This document shows positions 11,401-23,414 of a DNA stretch of 64,000 bases, piece by piece. A model generated the notes under the pieces. The model saw only the letters and a program-made list of their open reading frames with translations, ran no database searches and had not been told where the DNA came from. The first letter of the stretch is position 1. Every line of letters starts with the position of its first letter. Both the position numbers and the translations under genes were made by a program. This stretch comes from Posidonia oceanica (Eukaryota > Streptophyta > Magnoliopsida > Alismatales > Posidoniaceae): the NCBI GenBank assembly GCA_037176725.1, contig JAZBRS010000050.1, forward strand, positions 15,580,001 to 15,644,000. Reading direction: 5' to 3'.

Positions 11401-14371
11401 TGACTGAAAAAATAACGCTACAGTGACTGCCGGCGGTGGGGAGGTACTGTAGCAGAGACCATCGGAGGTCAGCAACGCCGGCCCAGGGCGCTCGCGGACG
11501 CACAGGAAGGTGGAGGGGACTGCCGGCGACCGTGCGGAACTCTGGAGAGTGTCGGAGCGACGTTCCAGTGGCTGGAGCGTCCAGGAGGCAAGTGGCCGGC
11601 GCCGGAGACGAATGACTGATCGGCGAGACGCAGTCGGGGCAGGAGGGCCGGAGACTTGCTTCTGGACGGCGGAAAAGCAGCAGAGGAAGGAGAGAGAGCG
11701 GAGGAGGTGAAGAAATACCTGTCTTCGCGTCTGGAACGTGCTCCCGACCTCGGCAGTTCCGGAGCTGGTCGACGGCGTTCGTCCGGTCGCTGCGGTGGTC
11801 GTCAGCTGCTCGCGGAGGCTGGAGCGGCTTCAGGACGTGCTTCCGGTACTTCTCAATCGGTTGGACAGAAGCTTCGGAGCTTGGAGTAAGATTTGGCACT
11901 TTTTGGGTTCAGAAGAGTGGCCGGAGGTGGGGGAGGGTGTTCGCTGCTCGTCTGGTTGGATGGAGCCTTCCGGGAAGTTGCTGGAGGTTTGGGGAGTGGA
12001 TCTAGGTGGTCGAACTGGCTTTCTGGAGAGTGTGGAGTGAGATAGGAAGGTGGCTTGATTTCTGGACAGTAGGTGGCACAGGTGTTTGTGGTGGCGTTCT
12101 TGGTCTGTGGTGAGGGAGAGGGCTGAAGGTCAGGTGCTTTGGGAAGGTGGAGGTTCGGTGGTTATCTGGGTGGAGTTTGGTGGGAAGTAGTGAGTTGTGG
12201 TGGAGGGAATTGTGGAAGGATCGGTGTTGGGTTGCTGTTAGCTTTCTGCGGTGGATTCAGGTGATCTGGGGTGGTTTCGTGTGGTGGAATGGCTGGGAAG
12301 TGGTGGAGGGAGAAGGCTGGGTCGCTGGGTGAGTGTGGGGAAGCTTTCTGGAGAAGTTCTAAGGCCGGGATGGGTGCTGGATTGTTGGAAGAAGAACCCC
12401 TGAATTTGCTGTGGATTTCCGATGAAATAGGAGAAAGACTTGGGTGGAGGATGCTGGGGAACTCGTGGCCTCTCTCCGGAATGTCCAGGGCTCTCTCCGG
12501 GATGCTTCGGTCCCCTGGTTTCTTCTCCTCTCCTCCTCCCGATTAAGGCTCTGCTCCTCCCTCTTTTAATTTGCAGGTCTGCAAAGCTGTGGCAATTAAT
12601 TGCCGAGGAAGCGGTGGCAGGAGCACGGACGAGGTTCGGCGCATGCCGGTCCGGTCCGAGCAGATGGCGTGCGAGCACAAGCCTGCGATGGCAGGAGCTG
12701 AGATGTGGCAGGAGGTCGCAGCAGCTGCAGGCGGCGGGTACTGTGCGGAGGGAGGGAAGGAGGAAGAAGACTGTAGCCGTGGGCCGGGCCGTGGGATTTT
12801 GAAAAAAAAAAAAAAGAAAGAAAAAAGGAAAACGGGCTGATGGGCCCAGTAAGGAAGAAAAGAAAATAAAAAGGAGGAAAGAAAGAAAGAGAGGGGAAAG
12901 AAAGGAAATAAAATTAGAAAAAAATAAATTAAAAATAAATAAATATACCAGAAAGGTTGTGTTGTAGGTTAGGGTTTTAATTAGATTTTTTAATGACTGT
13001 TTTGGGGTTAATTTATGTTTTTTGAGCTTGATTAGGGCTTTAGGGCTTTCTTTTGTTTTTAATTTGTTTTCCACTTGATTAGGTGTTTGTTGAATCTTTT
13101 AAATTGTTTTTTAAAATTGTGTTTTCTTGTTAAGTATTTTAGGGTGTTAATTAGGATTTTTAGGATTTATTTTTATATTAATTAGAGTGGGTTTTGGCTT
13201 TTAGTTTTAATCTTTTAAGGTTTTCTCTTCTTAAGTCTTTTGAATTATGTTTTGATCTTTTATTTGTTAATTTTTTCTTGGAATTTTTAGTTGGATTTCC
13301 CTGGCTTGATGGGGTGTTTTTTAAGTCTTTTAAATGTGTTTTCCTTTTCCTTTTTAATTAAGTTTTTATGTTGTTCTTCTTATGTTTACTAAGTTAAGTC
13401 TTTTGCTTCTTTAATTACTTGTTTTAGTGTTTGATTTTTTTAATTCTTCTTTTAGGGTTTGTTTTTTAATTCTTCTGATGGGGGTTTTTACTTTTGGTGG
13501 GTTTTGATTTTATTTTAGTTTTTTCCTCGATTTTTCAGTGTTTTCTTTTGGTTTGTTTTGCATTTTTTAGTTTGCATGCTTGAGCTTGATTTAGTTAAGT
13601 TTAAGTTTTTAATTGCTTGTTTAATGTTTTTTAGTTGTTTTTCTTAGAACTCTGATTTGTCTCTTTTATGTTTTGGGGTCTTACAGATTTTTAAGGATTT
13701 TTATGGGTTTTTGCAAAAGAGAGAAAAGGGAAAGAGGAGGAGGAAAGAAATGGGAAAAGGAGGGAAAAGAGATAGGTTTGAGGGAAATGATTTTTAAAAT
13801 TCAGGAAAAATGCTAAAAATAAAATAAAAATAGGAATAAGATAGAGAAGGGATAGAAGTACAAAGGGAGCCCACAGCCAAGCCAGAAAAAGGGCAAGAAG
13901 GGGATGAAAAGAGAGACGATAATCAGGAGAGAGAGAGGAGAGAGAAAACGATAATTTGGCCAAAAGGGGGGCTTAGAGGTCTCGGAAAGGGGTGAAACTT
14001 GGCAAGTGTAGGGTCTAGGGTTTGAGGAGCTGGCTCTGAAGTTTTGGTTTGATTCTGAGAAGGTTTTAGAGGGGTTTCAAGGTGTAGAAAAAGGTAGTTT
14101 TGCACAAGTTTTCTAGGATTTTTGGGAGGGGTTCTGATTTGAAATTTTGCAGGCTTTTTGGTGGGTTTGCTAAGTCATTAGGGGTGAGTTTATCTGTGGA
14201 TTTTGGTTAGTTTTCAGGTCCGGGAAAGGGGGGTAATCCTAGGTCGAGTTTGGGCTTGTTTTGAGGGGAAAGCAGGAGAGAAAGGTGTGGGTTTGGGTCT
14301 AGATTTGGGTCCAGCAGCCACCAGAAGGTTTCAATCGATCCAGCCTGTCAAAATGGGGTGTCTACACTGTA

Positions 14372-16116
14372 ACTGATCATTTGTATACAAAAACAAGACT
14401 TGCTTGTCCTCCAATGCTCCCGTTTCTTTCCATGCGATTCTGTGTCAAACAATAGAACATAAAAAACAAAGAAAACTGACATATGGACTCCAAAACTGGT
14501 CTTTCAAAATAGAGTTGAATTGAAGCTTGGACTTTTTTTTTTAGGATTTTCTATTTCGGGGTGTCATGTCAGAGTTTGTATTTGTACTTCCTTGGTACCC
14601 CATCCCCCCAAAATAAATAAATAAATAAAGTAAATAAAGTTAGTTATCGACTTTATGTAAATTGAGCATTTTGGTTTGAACTTACTAGATCCATATGTTT
14701 AGCATTCATGTATGTGATATTTGTAAGCACTACACAACATTCTAAAAGCAGAAGAAGTAGGCACTCAAATATTAAAATCTGCTACCAGTATAGGACCAAC
14801 AACTGCAGAGAAGTAGGCCATATAAAGTTCAGGAACTGTTGTGATTTCATAATCTAAAGTTGTCCACATAACCATTGTTAATGAATCCTTATCATCCCAA
14901 GATGATGACCGGATTCTTCCGTACAAACACCAATTATAGTGTAGGGTTTTCAATACGTGTGTATAGGAGTGGACTCTCTGAGTCTTGCTCGAGAGACTAT
15001 GACAAATTCAGCTAGGCAAAGATACTTTTTCTTGAGTTAGTTTGGCATCAAAGAAACAAGAAATATTACTTATTTAGAAAGACCCACATACACATGGAGC
15101 ATTGATTTTCTTTGCGTGGTATGAGGGAGTCATCTATTGCATATCATTATGTGAGAATTTGAATGATTGAGAACTAAAATGCTCCCAAGAAAAGTGAAAA
15201 GGCCCAACTACACCTAGAATTCTAGAAGATCCCTTTAAATATAATAGTCTACATTATTCTATTAAATGGACCGATTAGTATTGTGTTCGTAAAAGATGGT
15301 TCAGGTTTGTTCCTATCTCTTATGTAGACTGTGACTATCTCTTTCCTGTAGATTGACATTCCTTTCTATGTGATATACCAATTTTTCTCTCCATCCTTAG
15401 TTTAGTATAGTCTTAATTGCTTTTCATCCATTTACAGCCTATGAAGCAACCTATTTCCATAAGAGAAGGTAATGAACCGGATAATTTCTGGAATGCAATT
15501 GGTAGAAGGATGGAGTACCCCAAGGAAAAGGAAATGATAAAGATTCAGAGGCTCTTATTCAGGACTCTATTAGGATAAAGCTATAAATGTTTTATCCATG
15601 GGTAATAGAAGTGGTGGTATCAGGTGAGAAACGATTCAATTGCTATTTCTGGTATTTCCATGTTTTATTACCCAAATAGAATTATTGTTAGAAACTGAAA
15701 TATGGCTCTCTGGTTCAGATTACATTTAATACATTCCTTTTTTAAATCCATCTTACTAATTTATCAATAGATTGCCTGAAATAAATGACTATGAAACATC
15801 GCCTTTGGACTTGCCTGCATATTAACTAGTCTTTCTTGTATTAAAATAAAAAATTAGTTGCCTGCATAGACAAAATTTTAATGTATCAAACATAACAAAG
15901 GATTGCTAAAGGTTGAGGGACGAATTATTGATTATGGTTTTATTCGGTTGATGATCAGTGAAACCTTTCTTATATGAATATTCTATTTTAACAAACATAA
16001 TCCTATAATGAAACGTCTAAAATTCGTATTTGATATGCATAAGATTTTGATCAAATACTAGCAATGATCCTAGTATGATTCAAAGCAAAAACTCAAATCA
16101 TGGAAGATAAAAGTAT
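14372..16116. other. TnpA intron sequence right of the solo LTR
   Basis: AT-rich sequence. A 62-codon minus-strand open stretch (14,765-14,953) is unidentified. An exon-like segment near 15,438 is listed separately. Otherwise nothing recognisable until the TnpA exon at 16,123. Confidence 0.5.
15438..15535 (+). pseudogene. Possible villin/gelsolin-repeat exon fragment
   Basis: After an acceptor-like TTTACAG the sequence reads PMKQPISIREGNEPDNFWNA followed by IGRRMEYPKEKE. The E-G-x-E-x-x-x-F-W-x-x-(L/I)-G-(G)-x-x-x-Y pattern is a hallmark of gelsolin repeats in plant villins, which are actin-bundling proteins. Beyond it the frame breaks with stops. It lies antisense to TnpA within its intron, which suits a captured host fragment. 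The segment is short, so identity is tentative. Confidence 0.35.
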
Positions 16117-17292
16117 CCTTACCAACTCAGTTCGAAGGTCGTTGTGGCTTCTTGATCCGCTCGTAGAGCGAATTTCCTACTTTCCGCGATTTGACTTCCC
16201 CGCTGTGGATCTTTTTTGAAACTCTATATCTGTGGCAAAAAGATCACAGAGTCTATTCCACCTAGTTGTAACATTAAACATCAATATATATGTTAATTCC
16301 TATATATACAACAATAAACATAACTTTAATTTAGTATAAATATTAATTACCTCTCTTGTGTACACCAGTGTGGAGGAAATGCCTTGGCTGCCTGATAATC
16401 ATCGTGAGGGTCAGGGCATTTTGCCAATGCAAGTGTCGTTGCCCTATAGTAAATATCGTTCATCCTTTTCTTAATTAATTTTGTAAAAGGAACACGATAA
16501 TCTTCCTTAGTGTACTTAGGTGAAAGCGTAAACTTATTCTGTAAAAATCCAACATCATTGTTAATTTAATATACTGATTACTTACACTAAAGATAAAGAT
16601 AAGGATTACTTATTACCAATAGCGCATCAAACATTCTTTCTTTCTCATCTGAATGCAAATGCGACCACCGGTACTCAATAGTCGATGCATAAGATCTAAA
16701 AATTCTTGTGATCTCGGACGAGATCCTGTTACTCCTCTTGAAGTTACTGCATTTAAATCAAGTTAAGTACAGAAAATAAGTACAATGTTGACTAACACCA
16801 AATTAAAAAGAAAAATGACTTACCCGTCTGACTCAAGCTCTAGAAGAGGTCGTGGTCCTTGAGAAACTTGAGCATATCCTCGTCCTTGTTGTTGTTCTTA
16901 TTAATTATCATTAAAATTACGCATATATCAGTAAGTATATTTAATATCAAGACTAAAAACTACAAATTCATAATATTATTTACCTGCTGTTGCTGGAGGT
17001 GTAGGCAACTCAGGCTGGACCTGACGTGCAGCACTACTCTGTGGAGTAGTACTATGCCTAATCACAGGAGGGGAGGTGGGAGCCTCAACATAAGTAGTCT
17101 GAGGTAGTGGTATACCATGTGTACGTACGTGCTCAATCAACTGAGCTGTGGTAAAAGCACTAGGATTGATCTCTCGATTCTCCGATGAACCACGTCCACC
17201 AAATCCACTAGAGCGTTGACCACCTCTACCAAATCCGGTCATCTAATACCGTAAACAATACGTTAAAATAGTCATGTAAGATTCATCCAATT

Positions 17293-17580
17293 GCTGAATA
17301 AATAAGGAATCAATATGAAAATCATATCACAATTTAAACAAGTTACTTGATTGTACTTACAAGCACAATAACAACGATGATGCTGAGAAAGAAAGCCATG
17401 ATGAACCTGAATTTAAACTAAGTGGTTAGTTTTCTATATCATCTTAATTGGTCGGTATGTATTAAAATTCAGAAACAAAAATATATTCAAAAAACATATC
17501 GATATATCACTATCAGTATATATCTATAGAATGTAAGTGCATAAGGAGTTTACAAAGCAATATAAGTTTACAAAGCAAGT
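17293..17580. repeat. Left flank duplicated at the IDD capture site
   Basis: 17,293-17,362 (AATAAGGAATCAATATGAAA through TTGATTGTACTTACAAG) recurs at 19,803-19,872. 17,512-17,560 (TATATATCTATAGAAT... GAGTTTACAAAGCAATATAA) recurs at 19,872-19,922. In the left copy about 150 bp separate the two parts; in the right copy they are adjacent. Confidence 0.8.
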
Positions 17581-17616
17581 ATATATCTATATACTTGGGC
17601 AGAGTTATCATCTGTA

Positions 17617-19153
17617 CTCACTGGAATCAAGAAGCACTTCTGCAGAAAACATGGAGAGAAGAAGTGGAAATGTGACAAGTGTTCAAAGAAATATGCTGTT
17701 CAATCCGATTGGAAAGCCCACTCCAAGACTTGTGGCACTAGAGAGTACAGATGTGACTGTGGAACTCTCTTCTCAAGGTAACAAAAGTACATCACTTATG
17801 ATCCAAGCTGCTTCAAAAAATTCATATATTTTATATCTTCTTAGTACCGGAAGAATAATATTTATAACACTAGGCATAAATTTAAGCAACCATTTAATAA
17901 GGTCGGTAGGAATATCCAGTGGTGTTTGTTCCTTCAGGAAAAGGAGCAATCTTTAGTTAGCTAGACTGCAAGAAATTCACCCAGCATTGAATTTTAACTA
18001 GTAATCATAAGCAATTATGAAGTAAGTTTGTCATAGATGAAGTAGCATGAAAATGGAAAATAAAGAAAAACATAAATTTTACCAACGATGTTAATTTCCC
18101 CCCTCCCCTTCCTTATTTTTCCCATGTTTCTTTTTGGCTCTGTGATCAAATTTTGAAATTACCTGTCCCTATTGTGTTGTTTTGTTCTTTTGTTTCTGTA
18201 TCTTTTCCTCTTGTTTTTTCTTGTTGTGGTTATTCTTCTTGTTTGTATGCAGGAGGGACAGCTTTATCACTCACAGGGCCTTCTGTGATGCACTGGCAAA
18301 AGAGAGTGCAAGAGTCATCTTAGTAAACCCTATGCCAATTAGCCAGCACCCTTTCCTTTTCTCACAGGCTGCAACACCTCATGATCACAGTAGTACTCCT
18401 CTCCTTCCAAACTTTACCACAAACAGCAATGGCTTCCAAGAACTCCAACTAAAGAAAGAACAGCAACAACTGCAGCATGACTTCTCCATGAGACCTGATC
18501 TTCCACCATGGTTGAATTGCCAAGGCACAACAAGCACAACCACATACCTAAACCACATAGATATCCCTTCCTCACTCTTCTCCACAAGATTAGGACATGA
18601 GATGCCACAAGAGAATAATCCATCAAGTCTCCCACCTCCTCTATATCAGACCTCAGCTCAAGCTCACATGTCAGCCACTGCATTGCTTCAGAGGGCAGCT
18701 CAGATGGGTGCCACCATGGGCAGGCCATCTCAAATGGTAGGAGCAGCTCATACATCTCCAGGTGCTTCTGCGTCCAACCCTAGATTTGGTGTAGGGTTGG
18801 TTTCATCACCACAGGAGATGAGTGGCTTTGTCCACGGATCAACACCTCCTCCTCTAGTCCATGACATGATGATCCCTTCAGCAACATCTGGCTTTGATGG
18901 GTCATTTGAGGATGCTTTTGGAAGTATGTTAGCATCAAAGAGGGAGGGTACCAGTGCCATTGACATGCTTGCAAGAAATAATAATGAAGAATCTAGTTTG
19001 AAGGGTGGTGGTAAAGATGATGGGTTGACCAGAGATTTCTTGGGTCTTACAGCTTTCTCCCATAGTGATATACTCAACATGGCTGGATTGGATCCTAGCA
19101 TGAGCTCCTCCTATAAGCAGCAACAACAAGCAAAAGAACCATGGCATGGATAG
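17617..19153 (+). pseudogene. Captured IDD-family C2H2 zinc-finger transcription factor fragment (5' truncated)
   Basis: The first exon piece, 17,617-17,777, encodes LTGIKKHFCRKHGEKKWKCD and continues through SKKYAVQSDWKAHSKTC. These are the end of IDD finger 2, all of finger 3 (C2HC) and the start of finger 4. A GT...AG intron (17,778-18,252) joins in phase to 18,253-19,153, beginning RRDSFITHRAFCDALAKESA, which completes finger 4. The C-terminal exon is open for about 300 codons to TAG and keeps both IDD signatures, MSATALLQRAAQMGAT and TRDFLGL. Fingers 1 and most of 2 and any start codon are missing, so native DNA binding is incomplete. IDD proteins are nuclear regulators that act with GRAS proteins. 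It is antisense to TnpD and TnpA inside the CACTA: a transduplicate. Absence of stops suggests recent capture. Confidence 0.88.
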
Positions 19154-19800
19154 AATTTCCATATAGGTGGTTTCAGATCAATCTATCATGGTAGAGTTGT
19201 CAGCTCAGTTTAGTACTATATATTTCTTTTATTCTTCTCCTTGTTTCTCCCAAAGGGAGTATAATGTTCTTTGCAAAGCTTATTTTGTAGTTGTTGAGAG
19301 AGGCCAATCATAAGCTTCATAGTGCCCATCACTGTGTTTATTTTGTTGTTACAAATATGCCTTCTATGTGCCTCTATGATAATAATCCACAATATGTGCT
19401 CTTTTTTTTTGTTTGAAAGGCAATATGTGCTTCTTTTTTCTTTTTTTTTGTAAACGAATATGTGCTATTATATTGAAAGTTGATCTTTAGTCTCCTTACT
19501 ACAATGATTATCAATTCCAATTTGCATCATTATCAAAAAAAAAAATTCCAATTTGCATAATTAGATTCTTATATTTTCGGTTGTATGGTACAAATGCCGA
19601 TGCTTGGATCTACTCTGCTGTTTTATCACGTGCACTATTTCTTGTCTCAGTGACTGCTTCTTTTACTTCCCATGATGAACTCTTCACTTTCGTTAATGAA
19701 GTCCCACAAGAAGTAGGAAATTTGGTATTGTGAAGTCCCACAAGAAGTAGGAAATTTGGTATTGAGGATTCTTTTACGTGATAGGCTCGATCACTCTATT
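19154..19800 (+). other. 3' flank carried with the IDD fragment
   Basis: Follows the IDD stop codon without coding features and contains T-rich tracts and AATAAT-type signals. A 37-bp segment (GAAGTCCCACAAGAAGTAGG...) is tandemly duplicated around 19,697-19,770. It is probably the captured gene's 3' UTR and downstream DNA, since CACTA sequence resumes at about 19,801. Confidence 0.55.
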
Positions 19801-19925
19801 TGCTAAATAAATAAGGAATCAATATGAAAATCATATCTGAATTTAAACAAGTTACTTGATTGTACTTACAAGTATATATCTATAGAATACAAGTACATAA
19901 GGAGTTTACAAAGCAATATAAAACA
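19801..19925. repeat. Right flank duplicated at the IDD capture site
   Basis: Second copy of the segments at 17,293-17,362 and 17,512-17,560, here joined. Together with the left copy it brackets the captured gene and is far longer than any transposase-made target duplication. Confidence 0.8.
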
Positions 19926-19955
19926 GGTATATACCAAAATGACAAAAAAATCTCC

Positions 19956-22900
19956 TTAGTCTTCAACACTCTCTTCTTGTTCATTTTCTTCATCATCTTC
20001 ACATTCATCTTCTACAAATGTTCCTTCTTCATCCTCAGTTTGCCACAACATTGAATTTGGTGGAATTATAGAGACTTAATCAAGAGCATGGTCTACAACT
20101 ATCGGTTGTGGAGGCTCGTAATCAGGTTGATACAACTCTTCAAACTCGTTAATTATAGCTTCACCGGCCATAGCAATGTAGGCACGTGCTTTGATCTTCA
20201 TCACAGTGAAAACTTCATCTTTCTTGAAACTTGAGGTACATAACAGACTTGATTAGCTTGTGAAGTTAACACAAATGGCTCAAATCTCCTCAAGTACTTA
20301 GTTGGTATAACGTCTACAATATCATGCCTGAAGTCATGTGTGACTCCCTCCTTAGGGTCATACCAATCACAAAGAAACAATATCACTTTATTTGCACCGG
20401 AATATTCCAACTCGATGATCTCTTTTAGGATACCATAATAGTCAATATGGTTTTCTCCATAACATGATCCGTTCACCATAACCCCTGAATTTTGAGTAGT
20501 CAATCCCTCACCATATTCTTGTGTGTGAAATCGATACCCATTTGCAAAGCATGCTCCATACGACTTTACTTGGAAAATCGGACCATAAGTCAAGTCCTTT
20601 AAGAGATTTTGCTTAGGACCAGGATCAAGTTGGTTTACATGACTTCTAAACCACTCAGGAAATGTCTTCCTGAATAAGTCCAAGATATCATCAACTTTTA
20701 GACTAGGACGGTCGACCATTAATTGTTTTCTAAATTGCCTGCAATTGAAAATTTATAACATAGTAAGATAATACATTATTTAAATTTATTGAATGGACAT
20801 ATCGAGAAAGATAGCGATAAATTCTCGACAAATGGTTCGACTTCATCGCAATTGTCAAGAACATATAACTCTGCAGCATCTTTCTCGCTCCAGGTTAGCA
20901 GGTGTTCTTTCGCCTTTCCAAAAGGACGAGCACTAGAACAAAAGACAGAAAGTATATTCTTTTGTTCCTCAACGACCATATCATCATTCCTCTGTGCTCG
21001 ATTATGCATTGTGTCAATCTCCGGTGAGAAATATCTCGATCAGAAAGTGGCAACCTCTTCGTAGATATATTGTGCACTTATTGAACCTTCCACTCTATTC
21101 TTATTTCGAACTTTTCGTTTTAAGAAAAACGTGTACTTATTAAAAATGTGGATAAATTAGATAAAAATGCTCGCAATAACAAATGATAGAACAAACTTTC
21201 TTTAAAATAGCATATACCTCTCGAAAAGATACATCCATCGATATTGCACTGGTCCACCAACTTTGGCTTCGTAAGGCAAGTGGATCATGAGATGTTCCAT
21301 CGAGTCGAAGAAGGCAGGCAGAAATATCTTTTCAAGATTGCACAATATGAGAATAATATTTCCCTCTAAAGTCTCCATGTCTTTCATAGAAAATTTGGAG
21401 GAGCAAATGACCTTGAAGAAATTACTTAGATCTGTGAGTACGTTTACAATAGGCTTAGGTAGCAAACCTTTAAATGCAAGGGGAAGCAGTCTCTCCATAA
21501 ACACATGACAATCGTGGCTTTTCATTCCCTTGAAAGTGTATTTCTTGAGATCCACAAGTTTTGATATATTCGATGCATATCCGTATGAAAATTTCAAGTT
21601 GCTTACCCACTCACACACTTCCTTTATCTGATTCTTATCTAGTGTGTACTTTCCCTTGGCCCTTATAGTATTTCCATTGGCATGATCTATTAGTGCAAGT
21701 CCTTACGACTACAAAGCAACTTCAAATCTCTACGTGCATTCTCTGTGTCCTTTGTCTTGCCCTTGACATCCAATATTGTGTAGAACATATTGTCAAATAC
21801 ATTCTTCTCGATATGCATGACGTCTAAGTTGTGTCGAATTAAGAGCTTCGACCAATACGGTAACTCCTAGAATATGCTGATTTTTGTCCAATTGTGAGTA
21901 TTCCCGAATCCCTCTAATGTTTGTGGACCAACACCATGCCCAAAAACGATCTGCTCAAACTTTGACAATCGACTAAATAATTGCTCTCCCGACAACCTGG
22001 GAGGTGAGTTTGACAATTCGACTATATTCTTCTTGAAAGCTTGTTTCTGTCTTCGATATGGGTGGTCCATGGACAGGAATTGACGATGACAGTCAAAGAA
22101 TTGAAGCTGAAATGACTTTGTTTCTTCCATACAATAAGGACAACTCATCTTTCCATGTGTGCTCCAACCAGACAACATCCCATATGCAAGAAAATCACTT
22201 ATAGTCCAAAGCAAAGCAACCTTCATGATGAAAGTTTGCCGCTTGCATGCATCGTATGTCTCAACCCCAGTGTCCCAAAGCAACTTCAGCTCGTCTATAA
22301 AAGGCCTCAAGTACACGTCATTGTGTTTACCAGGATGACTTGGACTAGGAATGAGCAAAGACAAAAACATGTACGGCCTCTTATTACACAAAGAAGGAGG
22401 TAGATTGTATGGTGTAATCATGACAGGCTAACACGAATAATCTTTTCCTCTACCATGTGGATTGAATCCATCACTAGAAAGACCGACAACAACATTACGG
22501 CTTTTTGTAGCAAATGAAGGGAAAGACTCCTTCAGAACTTGCCAACACTTGGTGTCAGAAGGATGCTCCATATCAGTGTCCAATGTATGATCTGCATGCC
22601 ATGTCATATCTTTTGCAGTCTCTCTGCAATAGTACAACCTCTTCAGTCTCGGTGCTAAAGGAAAATAACGAAGTACCTTATGAGGTACACGTGTCTTTGA
22701 GTCACTTTTGTAACGGGGCTCGTGACATTCTAGACACTCTAATTTGTCTCCGTGTTCCTTGTAATACAAGATGTGATGTTTTGAGCAAGCATCAATCTTC
22801 ACCTCTGCCAATCCCATCTTTCTCATCATCTTCTTCGTCTCGTAGTAGTTCTTCGGCAATTCATGGCTCTCTGACAGCATTTTCTTGATTTTACCTATCA

Positions 22901-23414
22901 TGGCATCAAAACAGCTATCTGTCATGTTATAGTCGATTTTTAAAGCCAATAACTCAGACACTGCCGATAACTTTGTGTAATTCTTGCAACCTGGTCACAA
23001 AGGCTCCTCTGCCTTTCTTAGCAACTCATAAAATTCTTGAGATTCCCCATGTGGCTCTTCATCAGCGAACGCGTCGAAATCAGGACCTGCCACATCCATC
23101 ACCATGTCCACAATGGGATCCGTACTAACAGAAGTAACATTCATATGACAAGGAAATGTCTCTCCATGTTTAAACCAACACTTGTAGCCTTCGACAAATC
23201 CCTTCTTACATAAATGTAATTCCACATCCCTTCTCGATTGTTTTTTTAATAGTGCACATTTCTTACAAGGACATATAATCCTTCCATCCCTTTCTATAAT
23301 ACTCGGACCTTGACTATATGCAAAGTCCACAAACTCCTGAACCCCATGTAGAAAACTCATACACACTTTTCCATCCACAATTCGTGTATACATCCAATCA
23401 CGATGACAAGACAT
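19956..23414 (-). pseudogene. TnpD (TNP2-type) CACTA transposase pseudogene
   Basis: Domains in coding order: transposase-associated N-terminus (23,414-22,995; MSCHRDWMYTRIVDGK, then IICPCKKCALL, GFVEGYKCWFKHGE); TNP2/Transposase_21 core (22,960-21,720; YYKEHGDKLECLECHEPRY, VGLSSDGFNPHG, YNLPPSLCNKRPYMFL, HIEKNVFDN, GKTKDTENARRDL); DUF4218-like (21,618-21,202; GMKSHDCHVFMERLLPLAF); DUF4216-like (21,009-20,201; VILFLCDWYDPKEG); then an acidic tail to a stop at 19,956. It catalyses excision and insertion in intact elements. Defects: a TGA after the first domain, TAG at 22,429-22,431 where relatives have Trp (before PVMITPYNLPP), stops near 21,690 and a frameshift near 20,215. Inactive as read. 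Confidence 0.88.

Larger units (their letters stand above)
8642..14366 (-). mobile_element. Solo LTR, 5,725 bp, Tat/Ogre-like, TSD CTGTA
   Basis: On the minus strand it starts TGTAGACACCCCATTTTGAC and ends GGGATTACTACA, a proper TG...CA pair. The flanks are identical: CTGTA at 8637-8641 and at 14,367-14,371. There is no internal domain or second LTR, so the internal part was lost by LTR-LTR recombination. Its last 430 bp (8642-9075) are closely related to the end of the LTR at 2008-4990, but the interior differs. It contains a 30/90-bp repeat array, a periodic A-rich tract and a G-rich block at about 11,400-12,560. The 278-codon minus-strand frame at 12,238-13,074 is low-complexity and is not called. 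Confidence 0.92.
6872..17242 (-). pseudogene. TnpA-like (plant En/Spm, Transposase_24-type) gene, split by a solo LTR
   Basis: Exon-like blocks with GT/AG borders, in coding order: 16,984-17,242 (start MTGFGRGGQ), about 16,824-16,890, 16,617-16,746 (RIFRSYASTIEYRWSHL), 16,351-16,538 (NKFTLSPKYTKEDYRVPF), 16,123-16,261 (RWNRLCDLFATDIEFQKRS then GSRS), 7581-7685 (EPIVVEWWTASHT), 7132-7487 and 6872-7013. The W-x-x-L..F..EFQ..S..NR..GGSRS pattern is typical of plant CACTA TnpA. TnpA binds subterminal repeats. In-frame TAG codons occur in the GSRS exon and in the acidic last exon (YEEYRHDRH). The intron 7686-16,122 has been enlarged by the 5.7-kb LTR. Confidence 0.75.

Noticed and set aside
11396..12040. 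Several GC-rich frames on both strands
   Set aside because: Typical shadow frames of a G-rich block within the solo LTR.
12238..13074. 278-codon minus-strand open frame inside the solo LTR
   Set aside because: Basic start, poly-Phe/Leu tract and Pro/Arg-rich rest come from A/T-rich and G-rich blocks; no domain, and the region lies in a non-coding LTR.
14765..14953. 62-codon minus frame as a gene
   Set aside because: Protein-like but unidentified, without supporting exons; left as unassigned.
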